Notes under the pieces: model-generated | Told to the model about the DNA's origin: nothing | Databases searched by the model: none | The model's input: the letters and a program-made list of their open reading frames with translations, nothing else | Shown: piece by piece, positions 29,085 through 38,298 of the stretch | Layout of the letters: each line of letters starts with the position of its first letter | Numbering within the stretch: position 1 is the stretch's first letter | Program-made: the position numbers and the translations under genes | Assembly: GCF_029392015.1 (NCBI RefSeq) | Contig: NZ_CP113925.1 | Coordinates: 1,736,001 to 1,800,000, forward strand | Reading direction: 5' to 3' | DNA from: Bifidobacterium sp. ESL0728 | GTDB lineage: Bacteria; Actinomycetota; Actinomycetes; Actinomycetales; Bifidobacteriaceae | DNA length: 64,000 bases

Positions 29085-32000
29085 TTACTCGTGCTGAAGT
29101 TTCTGACTTACCACTGCGGTGACACCGTCGGAGCGCATTGTCACGCCGTAGAGGGCGTCGGCGATGGCCATCGTGCGCTGCTGGTGGGTGATGATGATGA
29201 GCTGGGCGTGCTTGCGCAAATCGTTGAACGCGTTGATCAGACGTGTCAGGTTGATGTCGTCGAGCGCAGCCTCGACCTCGTCCATCACATAGAACGGGCT
29301 GGGACGGGCGGTGAAGATGGCGAAAAGCAATGCAAGAGCGGTGAGGCTGCGTTCACCGCCGGAAAGCAGACTCAGCTGCTTGACCCGCTTGCCTGCCGGG
29401 CTCGCCTCCACGATGACACCAGTAGTCAGCAAATCGTCAGGATTTTCCAAACGCAGCCGGCCTTTACCACCTGGGAAGAGCGTGGCGAAGACCTTCTCGA
29501 ACGCTGCAGCCGTATCATCGAAAGCGTTCTTGAACACCTCGATCATCGTGTGGTCAAGGTCCTTGATAAGCTTCAGCAGATCGTCACGGCTCTTGGCGAC
29601 GTCGTTGCGCTGATCGTTCAGGTACTGGTTGCGGGTTTCGAGCGCGTCGAACTCCTCGGCCGCCAACGGGTTGACCTTGCCCAGCGCCTTCAAGTCACGC
29701 TCGGCCTTCTGCAAGCGCTTTTCCTGCTCGGCGCGGACGTAAGGCACCATCTGATAGTGGTTGGCATCAATCGGCGCGTCCTCATCAACATCTTGATGGC
29801 CGTCAACGTCAGATGATTTTTCACTCGAATCGCCTTGGTTGTCAACGTTGGATACATCTTCGTCTGAATTCTTGCCACCAACAGTTTGAGATGTATCCTC
29901 TCTTGAATTGAGCTGGCTATCAGACTCTGATGAATGCTGTGCATCGTTCAGAACGTCTCCGCTATCGACACCATCAGGTGCAGCCGTTGTGGTTTGGGCT
30001 TTCTGGACGACCGAATCCGCAGACACAGAGACGGAAGCGAGATGATTGCCAAACGTATTACTTTTATCGTTATTGGAAACAGAGTTATCTTCGTCGTCGC
30101 CGTTTTCGAGCGGAATCGGACGGCCTTCATCGTCCAGCACCGGAACCAGCTTGTCGGGGCCGTATTCGCTGACCAGTGCTTCGAGACCCATGCCCAGCGT
30201 GTCCGAAACCTTCTGTTCGATCTGGCCATATTGCGCGGCCAGGCGCTCACGATTCACATCCAGCTCGTGCTCGTGCTGCTGCAACGCCGCGACCTTGGGC
30301 TCGGCTTCGTCGCGCTGCGCACGCAACTGCTTCAATTCGGCATCTTGGCTGGAAGCGGCCTTGGAGAGCTCATCGCGTTTGGCGACCACAGTCTTCAATT
30401 CAGCGGCAACCAACGTGGCCATGCCTCGGGCATCGGCGGCGATCTGCTGGTCATGAGCCTGCTGGCGTTCGCGCTTTTCATTGAGCGCCTTCATCTTTGC
30501 TCGCCTTGCCACGGCCTCGTTCGCCTGATCATGAAGCAGACCCGCCTGCCGAACCAGCGAATCGGCCTTGCGATTGGCGTCGTTCCAGACGATCTTGGCC
30601 GAGACTTCCTGCTCACGCGCCTTATCGAGCGTGGTTTCGAGCTCGTGGACGCGCTTGTCCAGATCGTCGAAGTCTTCGTTGTCGGTGTCTGAATGTTCGG
30701 CGGTTTCCAGCGCCTGGCTCAAGTCTTCGAGCTTGAGCTGATGGGTCTGCCGGTCATCGTCGGTCTGCTTGATTTTCTCGTCAAGTCCGTTCAACTGCCG
30801 TGTCAGTTGCTTGACACGTTCCTCGACGTTTTTGAGGTTCTTGCGAGCCTGATCAGCCTTGACTTTGGCTTGGATACGCTGCTGTGATTGCTTATCGACG
30901 TCAAGACGAGCCTCGTCACGAGCTTCTTGTGCGGCTTTAATCTTCGGCTGTATAGCGTCTGCCTCGCCTTGAAGCTTTTTGGCCTCTGCCGCGGCTTTGT
31001 CACGGCGCGCAGCCAATGACAAATCACTCTGCGAGCGCGAGGAACCGCCGATGGCACCCACAGCGTTGACCACTTCGCCGGACTTGGTGACAGCCTGGCT
31101 GAACCGCTCCCCCTCCACGGCTTCCAGCGCAGTATCCATATCAGGCACGGCGGCAACATCATCCAGCAAAAGCCACACGGCACGAACAACACTGGCCGCG
31201 AAATCGGCGTCTTTGGCGGAATTATTGACACTTACCAAAGACGAGGCGCAACGAACCGGATATTGACCGTCTTTTCTATCGGCCTTTTCGATTTCAGAGT
31301 CGTTATTTCCAGCTCCACCTTCAAGCGGATGCAATACAACAGCCTGCCCGAGCTTGCCTTCGCTGGCCCTGCGCAAAGCCTCAACCATGTTGGACTTGCC
31401 CGGCACCACGATGGCACTGGCAAACTGGTCGAGCGCATGGGCAATGGCCTCTTCCCAGCCCTCTTCGACGTGAATGAAGTCGGCAAGCCTGCCCAGCGCG
31501 GCGACCGCATCGTCCTGCTCCAGCTCGCCGGAAGCGTTGCGGCTTTCCAACGTCTCGTTCAACGCATCTGCCTTGGCCTTGAGCGCCGTCACCTTGGCGG
31601 TCGCGGCCCGCAGCTGCTCCTGCAAAGCGTCAAGTTCCTCCCGACGCTGCTGCATCGCGGTTTTCGCCGCTTCGAGCTCGGCGGCACTGTCTTCCTCGCC
31701 GGCATTTTGTGTTTCGGCTTCAAGAGCATCGCGCTGAGTAGCGGCATCGTCACGCTGCTTGGCGATGGACTCGCGTTGTCCGTTGAAGTCCTTGGCACGG
31801 CTTTGCGCCAGTTCGATGGCCGATTCCTCGCGGGTCTTGAGCTCCCGCAGATTGGCAACCTTCGAGGTGTGTTCCTGCGCGGCCTTGCGTAGTTCCGTCA
31901 AGGTCTGACGGGCCGCGGCAAGCTGCTTTTCGTTGCCTGCACGAGATTCCGTCGCCTTGTCATACGCGATGCGCATATCGGAAACAGCCTTTTTCTGCGC

Positions 32001-33023
32001 TTCGGCCTGCCCGTCCAGTTCCTTGGCACGGGATTCGAGGATGTCGGGATCCTCACCGAAATTCGTAATCATCTGACCGGCAAGCGAATGCGCACGTTCA
32101 TCGGCCAACGAAGCCAACGAGCGGAACCGTTCCTCGATGTTGGAAAGCTCATGCCAAGTCTCGTTGATTTTCTCCATGGCCGGACTGGACTCGGAACTCA
32201 GCGCCTCGACCTGCTCGATATGCACTTTGACTTTCGCCAGTTCGCGCTGCGCACCTTCCAGCTCCCGTCGCACGTCGCCAAGCTCATTGCGCAGCTTGGC
32301 GCGGCTTTCCATGGACTTCTGGGCGTCCTCGGCGAAAATCCTCGACTGCGCGTCACGCAAGGAAATCTGGATGCTCGCCGCACGCCTCGAAATCTTGGCC
32401 TGACGGCCGAGCGGCCCCAGCTGCCGACGAATCTCATGAAGCAAATCATCGGTGCGGGCAAGGTTCGCCTCAGTGTTCTTGAGCTTGCGTATCGCGCGTT
32501 CCTTGCGTTTGCGGTGCTTCAAGATGCCCGCGGCCTCTTCGATGAAGGCGCGGTGGCCGGCGGGGTCTGCTTTCAAAATCTCGTCAAGCCTGCCCTGACC
32601 GACGATGACGTGCATCTGCTGGCCCAGGCCGGTGTCGCTTAAAAGCTCCTGAATGTCGAGCAGACGGCAGGGCGAGCCGTTGATGGCGTATTCGGAGCCA
32701 CCGTTGCGGTAGATGGTACGGCTGATGGTGACTTCCGTATAATCGATGTCAAGCGTGCCGTCGGTGTTGTCGATCGTCAGGCTCACCTGCGCGCGTCCCA
32801 GCGGCGGGCGCGAGGAGGTGCCGGCGAAAATCACGTCTTCCATGGAAGTGCCGCGCAGGTTCTTAGCGCCCTGCTCGCCCATCACCCATGTCAGCGCGTC
32901 GACGATATTGGATTTGCCGGAACCGTTCGGACCTACCACGGCCGTGATACCCGGCTCAAAGCGCAAAGTGGTCGCGGAGGCGAAGGACTTGAATCCCCTG
33001 AGCGTCAGTTCCTTCAGATACAT
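29085..33023 (-). CDS. smc: Chromosome segregation protein SMC
   Basis: A 1,312-residue SMC ATPase that, with ScpA/ScpB, compacts and separates chromosomes. The N-terminal head has the Walker A motif VVGPNGSGKSNIVDAL; two long coiled coils flank a hinge at about residues 500-680; the C-terminal head has LSGGERSLTALALL (signature) and YVMDEVEAALDD (Walker B). The start at MYLKELTLRGFKSF (33023) has AGAGGAAG upstream; 22 further in-frame codons upstream look spurious. It is longer than the usual 1,150-1,220 residues because of an acidic Ser/Asp/Asn-rich insertion of about 120 residues (about 970-1090, DNA 29745-30115) before the C-terminal coiled coil re-enters the head. It lies 406 bp downstream of folC, with hairpin repeats between. 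Confidence 0.95.
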   Translation of the reverse strand: MYLKELTLRGFKSFASATTLRFEPGITAVVGPNGSGKSNIVDALTWVMGEQGAKNLRGTSMEDVIFAGTSSRPPLGRAQVSLTIDNTDGTLDIDYTEVTISRTIYRNGGSEYAINGSPCRLLDIQELLSDTGLGQQMHVIVGQGRLDEILKADPAGHRAFIEEAAGILKHRKRKERAIRKLKNTEANLARTDDLLHEIRRQLGPLGRQAKISRRAASIQISLRDAQSRIFAEDAQKSMESRAKLRNELGDVRRELEGAQRELAKVKVHIEQVEALSSESSPAMEKINETWHELSNIEERFRSLASLADERAHSLAGQMITNFGEDPDILESRAKELDGQAEAQKKAVSDMRIAYDKATESRAGNEKQLAAARQTLTELRKAAQEHTSKVANLRELKTREESAIELAQSRAKDFNGQRESIAKQRDDAATQRDALEAETQNAGEEDSAAELEAAKTAMQQRREELDALQEQLRAATAKVTALKAKADALNETLESRNASGELEQDDAVAALGRLADFIHVEEGWEEAIAHALDQFASAIVVPGKSNMVEALRRASEGKLGQAVVLHPLEGGAGNNDSEIEKADRKDGQYPVRCASSLVSVNNSAKDADFAASVVRAVWLLLDDVAAVPDMDTALEAVEGERFSQAVTKSGEVVNAVGAIGGSSRSQSDLSLAARRDKAAAEAKKLQGEADAIQPKIKAAQEARDEARLDVDKQSQQRIQAKVKADQARKNLKNVEERVKQLTRQLNGLDEKIKQTDDDRQTHQLKLEDLSQALETAEHSDTDNEDFDDLDKRVHELETTLDKAREQEVSAKIVWNDANRKADSLVRQAGLLHDQANEAVARRAKMKALNEKRERQQAHDQQIAADARGMATLVAAELKTVVAKRDELSKAASSQDAELKQLRAQRDEAEPKVAALQQHEHELDVNRERLAAQYGQIEQKVSDTLGMGLEALVSEYGPDKLVPVLDDEGRPIPLENGDDEDNSVSNNDKSNTFGNHLASVSVSADSVVQKAQTTTAAPDGVDSGDVLNDAQHSSESDSQLNSREDTSQTVGGKNSDEDVSNVDNQGDSSEKSSDVDGHQDVDEDAPIDANHYQMVPYVRAEQEKRLQKAERDLKALGKVNPLAAEEFDALETRNQYLNDQRNDVAKSRDDLLKLIKDLDHTMIEVFKNAFDDTAAAFEKVFATLFPGGKGRLRLENPDDLLTTGVIVEASPAGKRVKQLSLLSGGERSLTALALLFAIFTARPSPFYVMDEVEAALDDINLTRLINAFNDLRKHAQLIIITHQQRTMAIADALYGVTMRSDGVTAVVSQKLQHE

Positions 33024-33189
33024 GGATTGTTGACTTCCTCTGCTTTTCCCGCTTACCGCCCTGCACGATTGGGCACGTCCTGTTATCACTTGCTATCATA
33101 CCGGCCAGCACGCCTAACGGTTTTGTACAACACCGTCAATCTGCGGTATGTGCCAAAGTATGACGTCTCAGCGCAGCCAACACAAAACC

Positions 33190-33420
33190 AGTGCGAAAAG
33201 CACCAAAATGAGCTCGGAATAGTGCTTTTGCCACTGATTTACAACCCCACTGAGGAGAAAAGCACCAAATCAGGCCCGAAATAGTGCTTTTCACCTTAGC
33301 TAGGTCATGAATCCGTGGGAAAAGCACCTTTTCAGCCCCATTTTGGCGCTTTTCGCACTGGTTCAGGATTCCACTGAGGAGAAAAGCACCATTGGGGGCT
33401 TAAAAAGGTGCTTTTCTCAC
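33190..33420. repeat. Four hairpin repeats between folC and smc
   Basis: Four similar inverted units carry arms around GAAAAGCAC and GTGCTTTTC: 33195-33230, 33256-33292, 33319-33355 and 33379-33417. Two also share the flank CCACTGAGGAGAAAAGCACC. Loops of 15-20 nt differ. The unit nearest folC ends 12 bp from its stop codon. They are repeated, GC-poor, perfectly arm-matched and intergenic, so they look like a REP/MITE-like element family. The rest of the 406-bp gap (33024-33190) shows nothing recognisable. Confidence 0.7.
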
Positions 33421-33429
33421 TGGTTGGGA

Positions 33430-35124
33430 TTACTTGCCGCCATTGCTGGTGCCTTTGTTACTACCGTTGGCATTGCCGTTGCTGGTGCGGTTGGCATGAT
33501 GGCGAAGCTGCTCGGCGGTGTTGCCGGGCTCGGGCTCGCCTTCGAACGGGACCTGCTTGACCCCGAAATCACCGAACGCATCGCCGAAGACCTCGGAGAC
33601 GATGTCCTCGTCTTCGTTCTTGGCGCTCTCAGCTCCGGTTTCGACCTTATCCCCGGTGTCGTCGGTTCCGATATTGGCCTTGTTCTTGCCTTCCGAGGCA
33701 TTACCAGACACACGCTGGGCCTTCGGCAGCGCCAGTTCCGGGTTCTTCTTTTCCGCGAGCAACGTACGGGCGTCACCGGCGGTGACGAAGCTGCCGCAGA
33801 TGAGCACGCCGTGGCCGTAGCCGACACCCAGCTCGTCATCGGCGTCGACCATGTTGACAGCCTCCTGAATGGCGTCGGGGAGGTTGTCGATGCGGGTGAC
33901 ACGGTCCCGGCCGAAGACGCCGACGGCGATTTTCTCCAACTCCTCGGCGGGCATCACACGGTCGCGCCACGAGTTTTCGGTGACGATGATATGGCTCAGA
34001 ATCGGCTCCAGCGTGCCGAGATATTCCTCGACCTGCTTGTCGGCCATCATGGCGACCACGCCGACCAGCTGTTCGAAGCTGTAGTTCTCCTCAAGGGCCG
34101 CACGCAAGGACTCGGCGGCGTTGACGTTGTGCCCGCCGTCGACGATGATGGTCGGCGAGGTGCGCACCTGCTCGATGCGGCCGGGAATCTTGACCCCGCC
34201 CAGCGCCTCGGCCACCACATCCTGCGTGAGCTGTCCGGCAACGGGGATCACCGTCTCTGCCGCCGCGAGCGCCGCCAACGCGTTGTGTGCCTGATGCTCG
34301 CCGAACTTGGCGACCGGAATGTCCTCGTACGTGCCGTTGGGTGTGCGCAAGGTGACCAGTTGACCGCCGACCGCGGGCTGACGTGAGACGACCTCCATCT
34401 CTTCGCCGTCGCGAATCAGCGTGGCATGTTCCTTGACAGCGGCTTGCTCCAAGATGGGCATGACTTCGGCCTCGTGCGGCTGCGCGCCGATGATGGCGGT
34501 GGCTTCGTGTTTGATGATGCCGGCCTTCTCGGTGGCGATTTTCTCGACCGTGTCCCCCAGCCATTGCATGTGGTCCATGTCGACCGGCCCGATGACCGCG
34601 GCGTCACCGTTGAGTGCATTGGTGGCATCCCACTTGCCGCCCATACCGACCTCAAAAATCGCCACGTCGACGGGCGCGTCGGCGAACTTCCAAACGGCCA
34701 TAGCCGTCAAAATCTCGAAATAGCTCATTGGCGCCTTGCCGTCGACCTCCATCTTGTGGTCGACCAACGCGACGAAATCCTTGATCTGCATCCACGTGTC
34801 AATGAAATCGTCGTCGGAAAGCTGCTGGCCGTCCACGGCGATGCGCTCGTTAATCTTCTGAAGATGCGGCGAGGTGTAAAGGCCAGTACGCATGCCGTAG
34901 GCACGGCAGATGGCCTCGGCCATACGGGCGGTTGAGCCCTTGCCGTTGGTACCGGTGATGTGGATGATACGGAACGTGTCTTCCGGGTGCCCCAAAAGGT
35001 CAAGCATCAGGTTCATGACCTCAAGGTCGTGGCCCAGCTCTTCGTGCGTGGTGCGCCGGCTCATGATCTCGCGCTCGACCTCGCGAATGGTGACCCCGTT
35101 GGTTTTCGGATGCTCGAATGACAT
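33430..35124 (-). CDS. folC: Bifunctional dihydrofolate/folylpolyglutamate synthase
   Basis: A 564-residue Mur-ligase-like enzyme that joins glutamate to dihydropteroate and extends the polyglutamate tail of folates. The P-loop HITGTNGKGSTARMAEAI is near residue 58, followed by GLYTSPHLQKINERI, the metal/lysine region EVGMGGKWDATNAL, and in the C-terminal domain VDGGHNVNAAESLRAAL. After about residue 455 a tail of about 110 residues, low in complexity and ending in Asn/Gly/Ser-rich sequence, extends beyond the usual 430-500 residues. GAGGT precedes the ATG. It is divergent from the aminopeptidase gene and upstream of smc in the same direction. Confidence 0.9.
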   Translation of the reverse strand: MSFEHPKTNGVTIREVEREIMSRRTTHEELGHDLEVMNLMLDLLGHPEDTFRIIHITGTNGKGSTARMAEAICRAYGMRTGLYTSPHLQKINERIAVDGQQLSDDDFIDTWMQIKDFVALVDHKMEVDGKAPMSYFEILTAMAVWKFADAPVDVAIFEVGMGGKWDATNALNGDAAVIGPVDMDHMQWLGDTVEKIATEKAGIIKHEATAIIGAQPHEAEVMPILEQAAVKEHATLIRDGEEMEVVSRQPAVGGQLVTLRTPNGTYEDIPVAKFGEHQAHNALAALAAAETVIPVAGQLTQDVVAEALGGVKIPGRIEQVRTSPTIIVDGGHNVNAAESLRAALEENYSFEQLVGVVAMMADKQVEEYLGTLEPILSHIIVTENSWRDRVMPAEELEKIAVGVFGRDRVTRIDNLPDAIQEAVNMVDADDELGVGYGHGVLICGSFVTAGDARTLLAEKKNPELALPKAQRVSGNASEGKNKANIGTDDTGDKVETGAESAKNEDEDIVSEVFGDAFGDFGVKQVPFEGEPEPGNTAEQLRHHANRTSNGNANGSNKGTSNGGK

Positions 35125-35435
35125 AAGACCTCGTTTTGGTGTAAAAACCCTTGAAAAATAGACATTACCATTCTATGAAACGGCCTCGAAAGCGCTAAGC
35201 CGAACGGCGAATGACCTACCGTTGAAATGCTGTAAAACGGCGAAACCGGAGAAAACGTAAAACCATGGACGGGAAGATGTCATATCGATACAAATTATGC
35301 AAAACTTTCTGCATTTCATATCGCGATAATTATTGACCAAGACAGTCAATGCGTTCCGTCTCCGACATTCTTCTTCATTCGGACCGCACGGTTTATTAGA
35401 ATGGCAATCGAAACCCGCCAATGAGGAGAACACGC
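35125..35435. other. Divergent promoter region folC / aminopeptidase P
   Basis: 311 bp between divergent genes. It contains AT-rich segments and a short inverted repeat ATGCA-N8-TGCAT near 35295-35312. I cannot assign -35/-10 boxes with confidence and see no RNA gene. Confidence 0.4.
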
Positions 35436-37034
35436 ATGAGCGAAGTCATTACGGCAAACGACAAGGAATACGAGGCACAGGAAATGGCACAGGCACCGGG
35501 AGCAGACCAACCGATGGAAGACAGGACCAACAACCGCACACTGCGGCCGACCACGTCCAAGAAGTTCGCGGAATTCATGAAGACCGGCTGGGACAATCAG
35601 GAACCGGAAATCGAGCCGTTGGAATCCAGCAAGTTCATTCCCGCGCGTCTCGAAGCCCTCGGCAAGCGCTTCCCTGGCGAGCGCATCGTCATTCCCGCCG
35701 GCACCCCGAAAGTGCGCAACAACGACGACGACTACGCCTTCCGCCCCAATACCGAGTTCTCGTATTACACCGGACTTGGGCAGGATTACGAGGCCGGAGC
35801 GGTGCTTGTGCTGAACCCCGTCGACCCCGAAAGCCCTGAAGCGAAGGCCGGCAAGACACATACTCCGGAGCTTTTCGTGGCCCCTCGCGCCGACAACAGC
35901 ACCGAAGCCTACTACGTCGACGCCCATTACGGCGAGTACTGGGTCGGCCCGCGCGCAGGCTTGAAGGAACTCAACGCGATGACCGGCATCGCCACCCACG
36001 ATATCGCCCAACTGCCCGACGCTTTGGGCAAGGACGTCGGTGCCGAAGCCGGTGCTGTGCGTATGCGCGTGGTTCGCTTGGCCGACCCGGAGATGACCGC
36101 CGAAGTCGAGAATGTCCGCGAAGCCAATGGCTTCCCCGATCCCGCCACCAACGAAAAGGCCGACGACGAGCTGCAGGAATTCGCCTCGACCGCGCGTATG
36201 GTCAAGGATTCCTATGAGGTCGGCGAGATTCGCAAGGCCGTCGCCGCCACGAAGGACGGCTTCGACCGCATCCTGACCCGCCTGCCCGAAGCCGTCGGCA
36301 AGCCGCGCAGCGAGCGCATGCTCGAAGGCGAATTCAACGCCGTTTCCCGCGAAGAGGGCAATACCGTCGGCTACGACACCATCATCGCCTCCGGTGAGCA
36401 TGCGCCGATCCTGCACTGGATGCGCAACACCGGCGTGGTCGGCCACGGCGAGATGCTGCTGATCGACGCTGGCATCGAGGTCGACAGTCTTTACACCGCC
36501 GACATCACCCGCACCTTCCCCGTGGACGGCAAGTTCACGCCGTTGCAGAAGAAGATCTATCAAGCGGTGCTCGATAGCCAGCAGGCCGGTTTCGAGGCCG
36601 CCAAGCCAGGTGCCACCTATTCCGACATCCACCACGCCTGCATGCGCGTCATCGCGCAGAAACTGCACGACTGGGGCATTTTGAAGGTCGACGTGGAGGA
36701 ATCGCTCTCCCCGCAAGGCCAGCAGCATCGCCGTTGGCTCGCCTGCGGCGTGGCGCACCACCTTGGCCTCGATGTGCACGATTGCGCGCAGGCCCGCTAC
36801 GAGTCCTATCAGGGCGCGAAGATCACGCCGGGCATGGTCTTCACCATCGAGCCGGGTCTCTACTTCGCCAAGAACGACCTGCTGATCCCGCCGGAGATGC
36901 GCGGCATCGGCGTACGTATCGAGGATGACGTACTGATGACCGAAAACGGCCCGGAATGGATCTCCAAGGACATCCCGAAGCAGATCGACGACGTAGAAAA
37001 GTGGATGGCGCAGCGCGCGGCGGCCAGGAAGTAA
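35436..37034 (+). CDS. Xaa-Pro aminopeptidase (aminopeptidase P, M24B)
   Basis: A 532-residue cytoplasmic metallopeptidase that removes an N-terminal residue next to proline. The N-terminal domain (to about 240) includes FRPNTEFSYYTGL. The catalytic pita-bread domain carries the dimetal ligands: Asp in LLIDAGIE and YTADITRTFP, His in CGVAHHLGLDVHD, Glu in FTIEPGLYF, and Glu in RIEDDVLMTENG. AGGAG lies 8 nt before the ATG at 35436, so the 5 upstream in-frame codons are left out. No signal peptide. Single gene, followed by a structured intergenic stretch. Confidence 0.92.
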   Translation: MSEVITANDKEYEAQEMAQAPGADQPMEDRTNNRTLRPTTSKKFAEFMKTGWDNQEPEIEPLESSKFIPARLEALGKRFPGERIVIPAGTPKVRNNDDDYAFRPNTEFSYYTGLGQDYEAGAVLVLNPVDPESPEAKAGKTHTPELFVAPRADNSTEAYYVDAHYGEYWVGPRAGLKELNAMTGIATHDIAQLPDALGKDVGAEAGAVRMRVVRLADPEMTAEVENVREANGFPDPATNEKADDELQEFASTARMVKDSYEVGEIRKAVAATKDGFDRILTRLPEAVGKPRSERMLEGEFNAVSREEGNTVGYDTIIASGEHAPILHWMRNTGVVGHGEMLLIDAGIEVDSLYTADITRTFPVDGKFTPLQKKIYQAVLDSQQAGFEAAKPGATYSDIHHACMRVIAQKLHDWGILKVDVEESLSPQGQQHRRWLACGVAHHLGLDVHDCAQARYESYQGAKITPGMVFTIEPGLYFAKNDLLIPPEMRGIGVRIEDDVLMTENGPEWISKDIPKQIDDVEKWMAQRAAARK

Positions 37035-37081
37035 CTCTTCCTCAGACTGGATGCTCATCATGCGGAAGGCTGGGATATATA

Positions 37082-37189
37082 ATGCTCGACACGCTCTGGG
37101 CTGAGCCGTTAAGCGTGAAGCCCAGTGGGCTTCACGTAGGCGAAGTGAACGCGATGTACGAGCGCGAAGGCAAAATCTATTGATTTTGC
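37082..37189 (+). other. Structured stretch with a 33-codon open frame after the aminopeptidase gene
   Basis: A perfect inverted repeat with 11-nt arms CGTGAAGCCCA / TGGGCTTCACG and one central base (37114-37136), and a second hairpin GCAAAATC-TATT-GATTTTGC (37170-37189). An open frame 37082-37183 (33 residues, ending NAMYEREGKIY) spans the first hairpin. It sits directly on a TATAAT sequence with no ribosome site. It could be a small gene, a gene remnant or a small RNA; I cannot decide. Confidence 0.3.
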
Positions 37190-37319
37190 AGGCCGATTCT
37201 TTACGCCTAAACATCGCATATCCCCAGCCCCCACACACTACATACTGATGTTTCAGGAGACTTACTCGAGCAGCGCGCTGCGAGGTTTGGGGAGTGAATA
37301 AAAGTTTTTTCAACACAAA

Positions 37320-37413
37320 GTGTTGGAGGCAGAGATATGCGTTGGCCGACCGTAAAGACTCGGCCTGAGTGTCCCGGAGCGTGTCGGACAATGTATATCT
37401 CCGCCTCCAACAC
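37320..37413. repeat. Cloverleaf-like inverted repeat before the NUDIX gene
   Basis: Arms of 19 nt at 37320-37338 (GTGTTGGAGGCAGAGATAT) and 37395-37413 match with one mismatch; pairing can extend about 6 more positions with wobbles. Inside lie two smaller hairpins: GGCCGA / TCGGCC around a 10-nt loop, and TGTCC / GGACA. The overall shape is a closed three-way junction. It ends 33 nt before the NUDIX ATG, so it would sit in the 5' leader of that mRNA. It may be a structured RNA leader or a MITE-like insertion. Confidence 0.6.
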
Positions 37414-37445
37414 ATCAGTCGGAATCTAGTGAGTGAGGACCATTT

Positions 37446-37967
37446 ATGACTACACCATCGTTCATCATCAAGCTGCGCAAGAAAATCGGGCACGAGCTAC
37501 TGTGGCTCAACGGAGTCACCGGGCTCGTCGAAGACACTTCCGGCCGGATCCTGCTTGGCCAGCGGGCCGATACCGGCGAATGGGCTATGGTGTACGGCAT
37601 CAACGAACCCGGCGAGCAACCTGCCGACACCGTCGTGCGCGAAATCAAGGAAGAGACCGGCATCGATGCCGAAGTCACCGATTTGGTTGCGGTAACTTCC
37701 TCTTCGGAAATCATCACCTACGCCAACGGCGACCGCACGCAGTATATGGACCATTCGTTCCTCTGCCGTCTCAAGCCGGGCGGGAACGCCGATCCGTTCG
37801 TCGGCGACGACGAAAGCCTCAAGGTCGGCTGGTTCTCGCGCGACTCACTCCCCCAACCGCTGGCCAAAAGCACCGTCGAACGCCTGAAAATCTTCGACGA
37901 ATACCAACGCAACAAGGCCGCCGGCGACGCTCACGCCTTGTTCATGGTCGGCAAGGAAATTCATTAA
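37446..37967 (+). CDS. NUDIX hydrolase
   Basis: A 173-residue hydrolase of nucleoside diphosphates linked to another moiety. The NUDIX box GINEPGEQPADTVVREIKEETGI is present but deviates at the start (Gly-Ile-Asn rather than Gly-Gly-x) while keeping G-x5-E and REIKEETG, so metal binding should be intact. The preceding domain begins LLWLNGVTGLVEDTSGRILL. GAGG lies about 8 nt before the ATG. The substrate cannot be read from sequence. It is flanked by two strongly self-complementary non-coding segments. Confidence 0.85.
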   Translation: MTTPSFIIKLRKKIGHELLWLNGVTGLVEDTSGRILLGQRADTGEWAMVYGINEPGEQPADTVVREIKEETGIDAEVTDLVAVTSSSEIITYANGDRTQYMDHSFLCRLKPGGNADPFVGDDESLKVGWFSRDSLPQPLAKSTVERLKIFDEYQRNKAAGDAHALFMVGKEIH

Positions 37968-37994
37968 TCTGATTGGAAATAGTGGGCGAGAAAA

Positions 37995-38024
37995 TTGACT
38001 TTCCTATGGGCTTTCAGATATACT
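37995..38024 (+). promoter_or_regulatory. Consensus-like promoter without an immediate gene
   Basis: TTGACT (37995-38000), an 18-nt spacer, then TATACT (38019-38024). A start near 38031 would begin at a hairpin and run through 38241 before any supported coding sequence, which is why I propose an RNA gene here. Confidence 0.5.
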
Positions 38025-38030
38025 TACTTG

Positions 38031-38241
38031 CGAGCGTTTTGATGCGCTCGAAAAACGGAAAAGGGAATTGACTGCCGCAGACATCTGATGGCGAAAGCCA
38101 TGGACGTTACAGGATGCCTAGCCCAGATGGTCGGGCAAAACGGCAAAAGCCGAGACCACATAGCAAACTTCGAACATAGCCAGTAATGACGATGTTCAGG
38201 TTGTCAAGCAGGAGACAGAAACAACAGTTCCCTTCCGTTTT
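38031..38241 (+). ncRNA. Candidate structured RNA upstream of the PBECR4-like gene
   Basis: A 5' hairpin CGAGCG / CGCTCG (38031-38050) is followed by a long-range stem. Bases 38052-38058 (AAAACGG) pair with 38235-38241 (CCGTTTT), and 38061-38070 (AAGGGAATTG) pair with 38225-38234 (CAGTTCCCTT, one G-T), with a 2-nt bulge. Inside are ATGGC-GAAA-GCCAT (38088-38101, a GNRA loop), GCCC / GGGC (38121-38136), CGGC-AAAA-GCCG (38141-38152), GAACAT / ATGTTC (38172-38197) and TGTC / GACA (38202-38217). No known RNA family is recognised. The whole gap 37968-38298 has no convincing gene. It ends 58 nt before the next ORF. Confidence 0.45.
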
Positions 38242-38298
38242 ACCTTGATTTTCTTGATAGAGCTTCAGGATTTCACAGATTTCCGATAAACTGGACAA

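Noticed and set aside
37320-37413. tRNA gene
   Set aside because: The cloverleaf-like folding has a 19-bp outer stem and no TPsiC or D-loop consensus, so it is not a tRNA. No tRNA or rRNA gene was found elsewhere in the window.
38107-38298. Minus-strand 63-codon frame
   Set aside because: Lies within the candidate structured RNA, has no ribosome site and no recognisable sequence.
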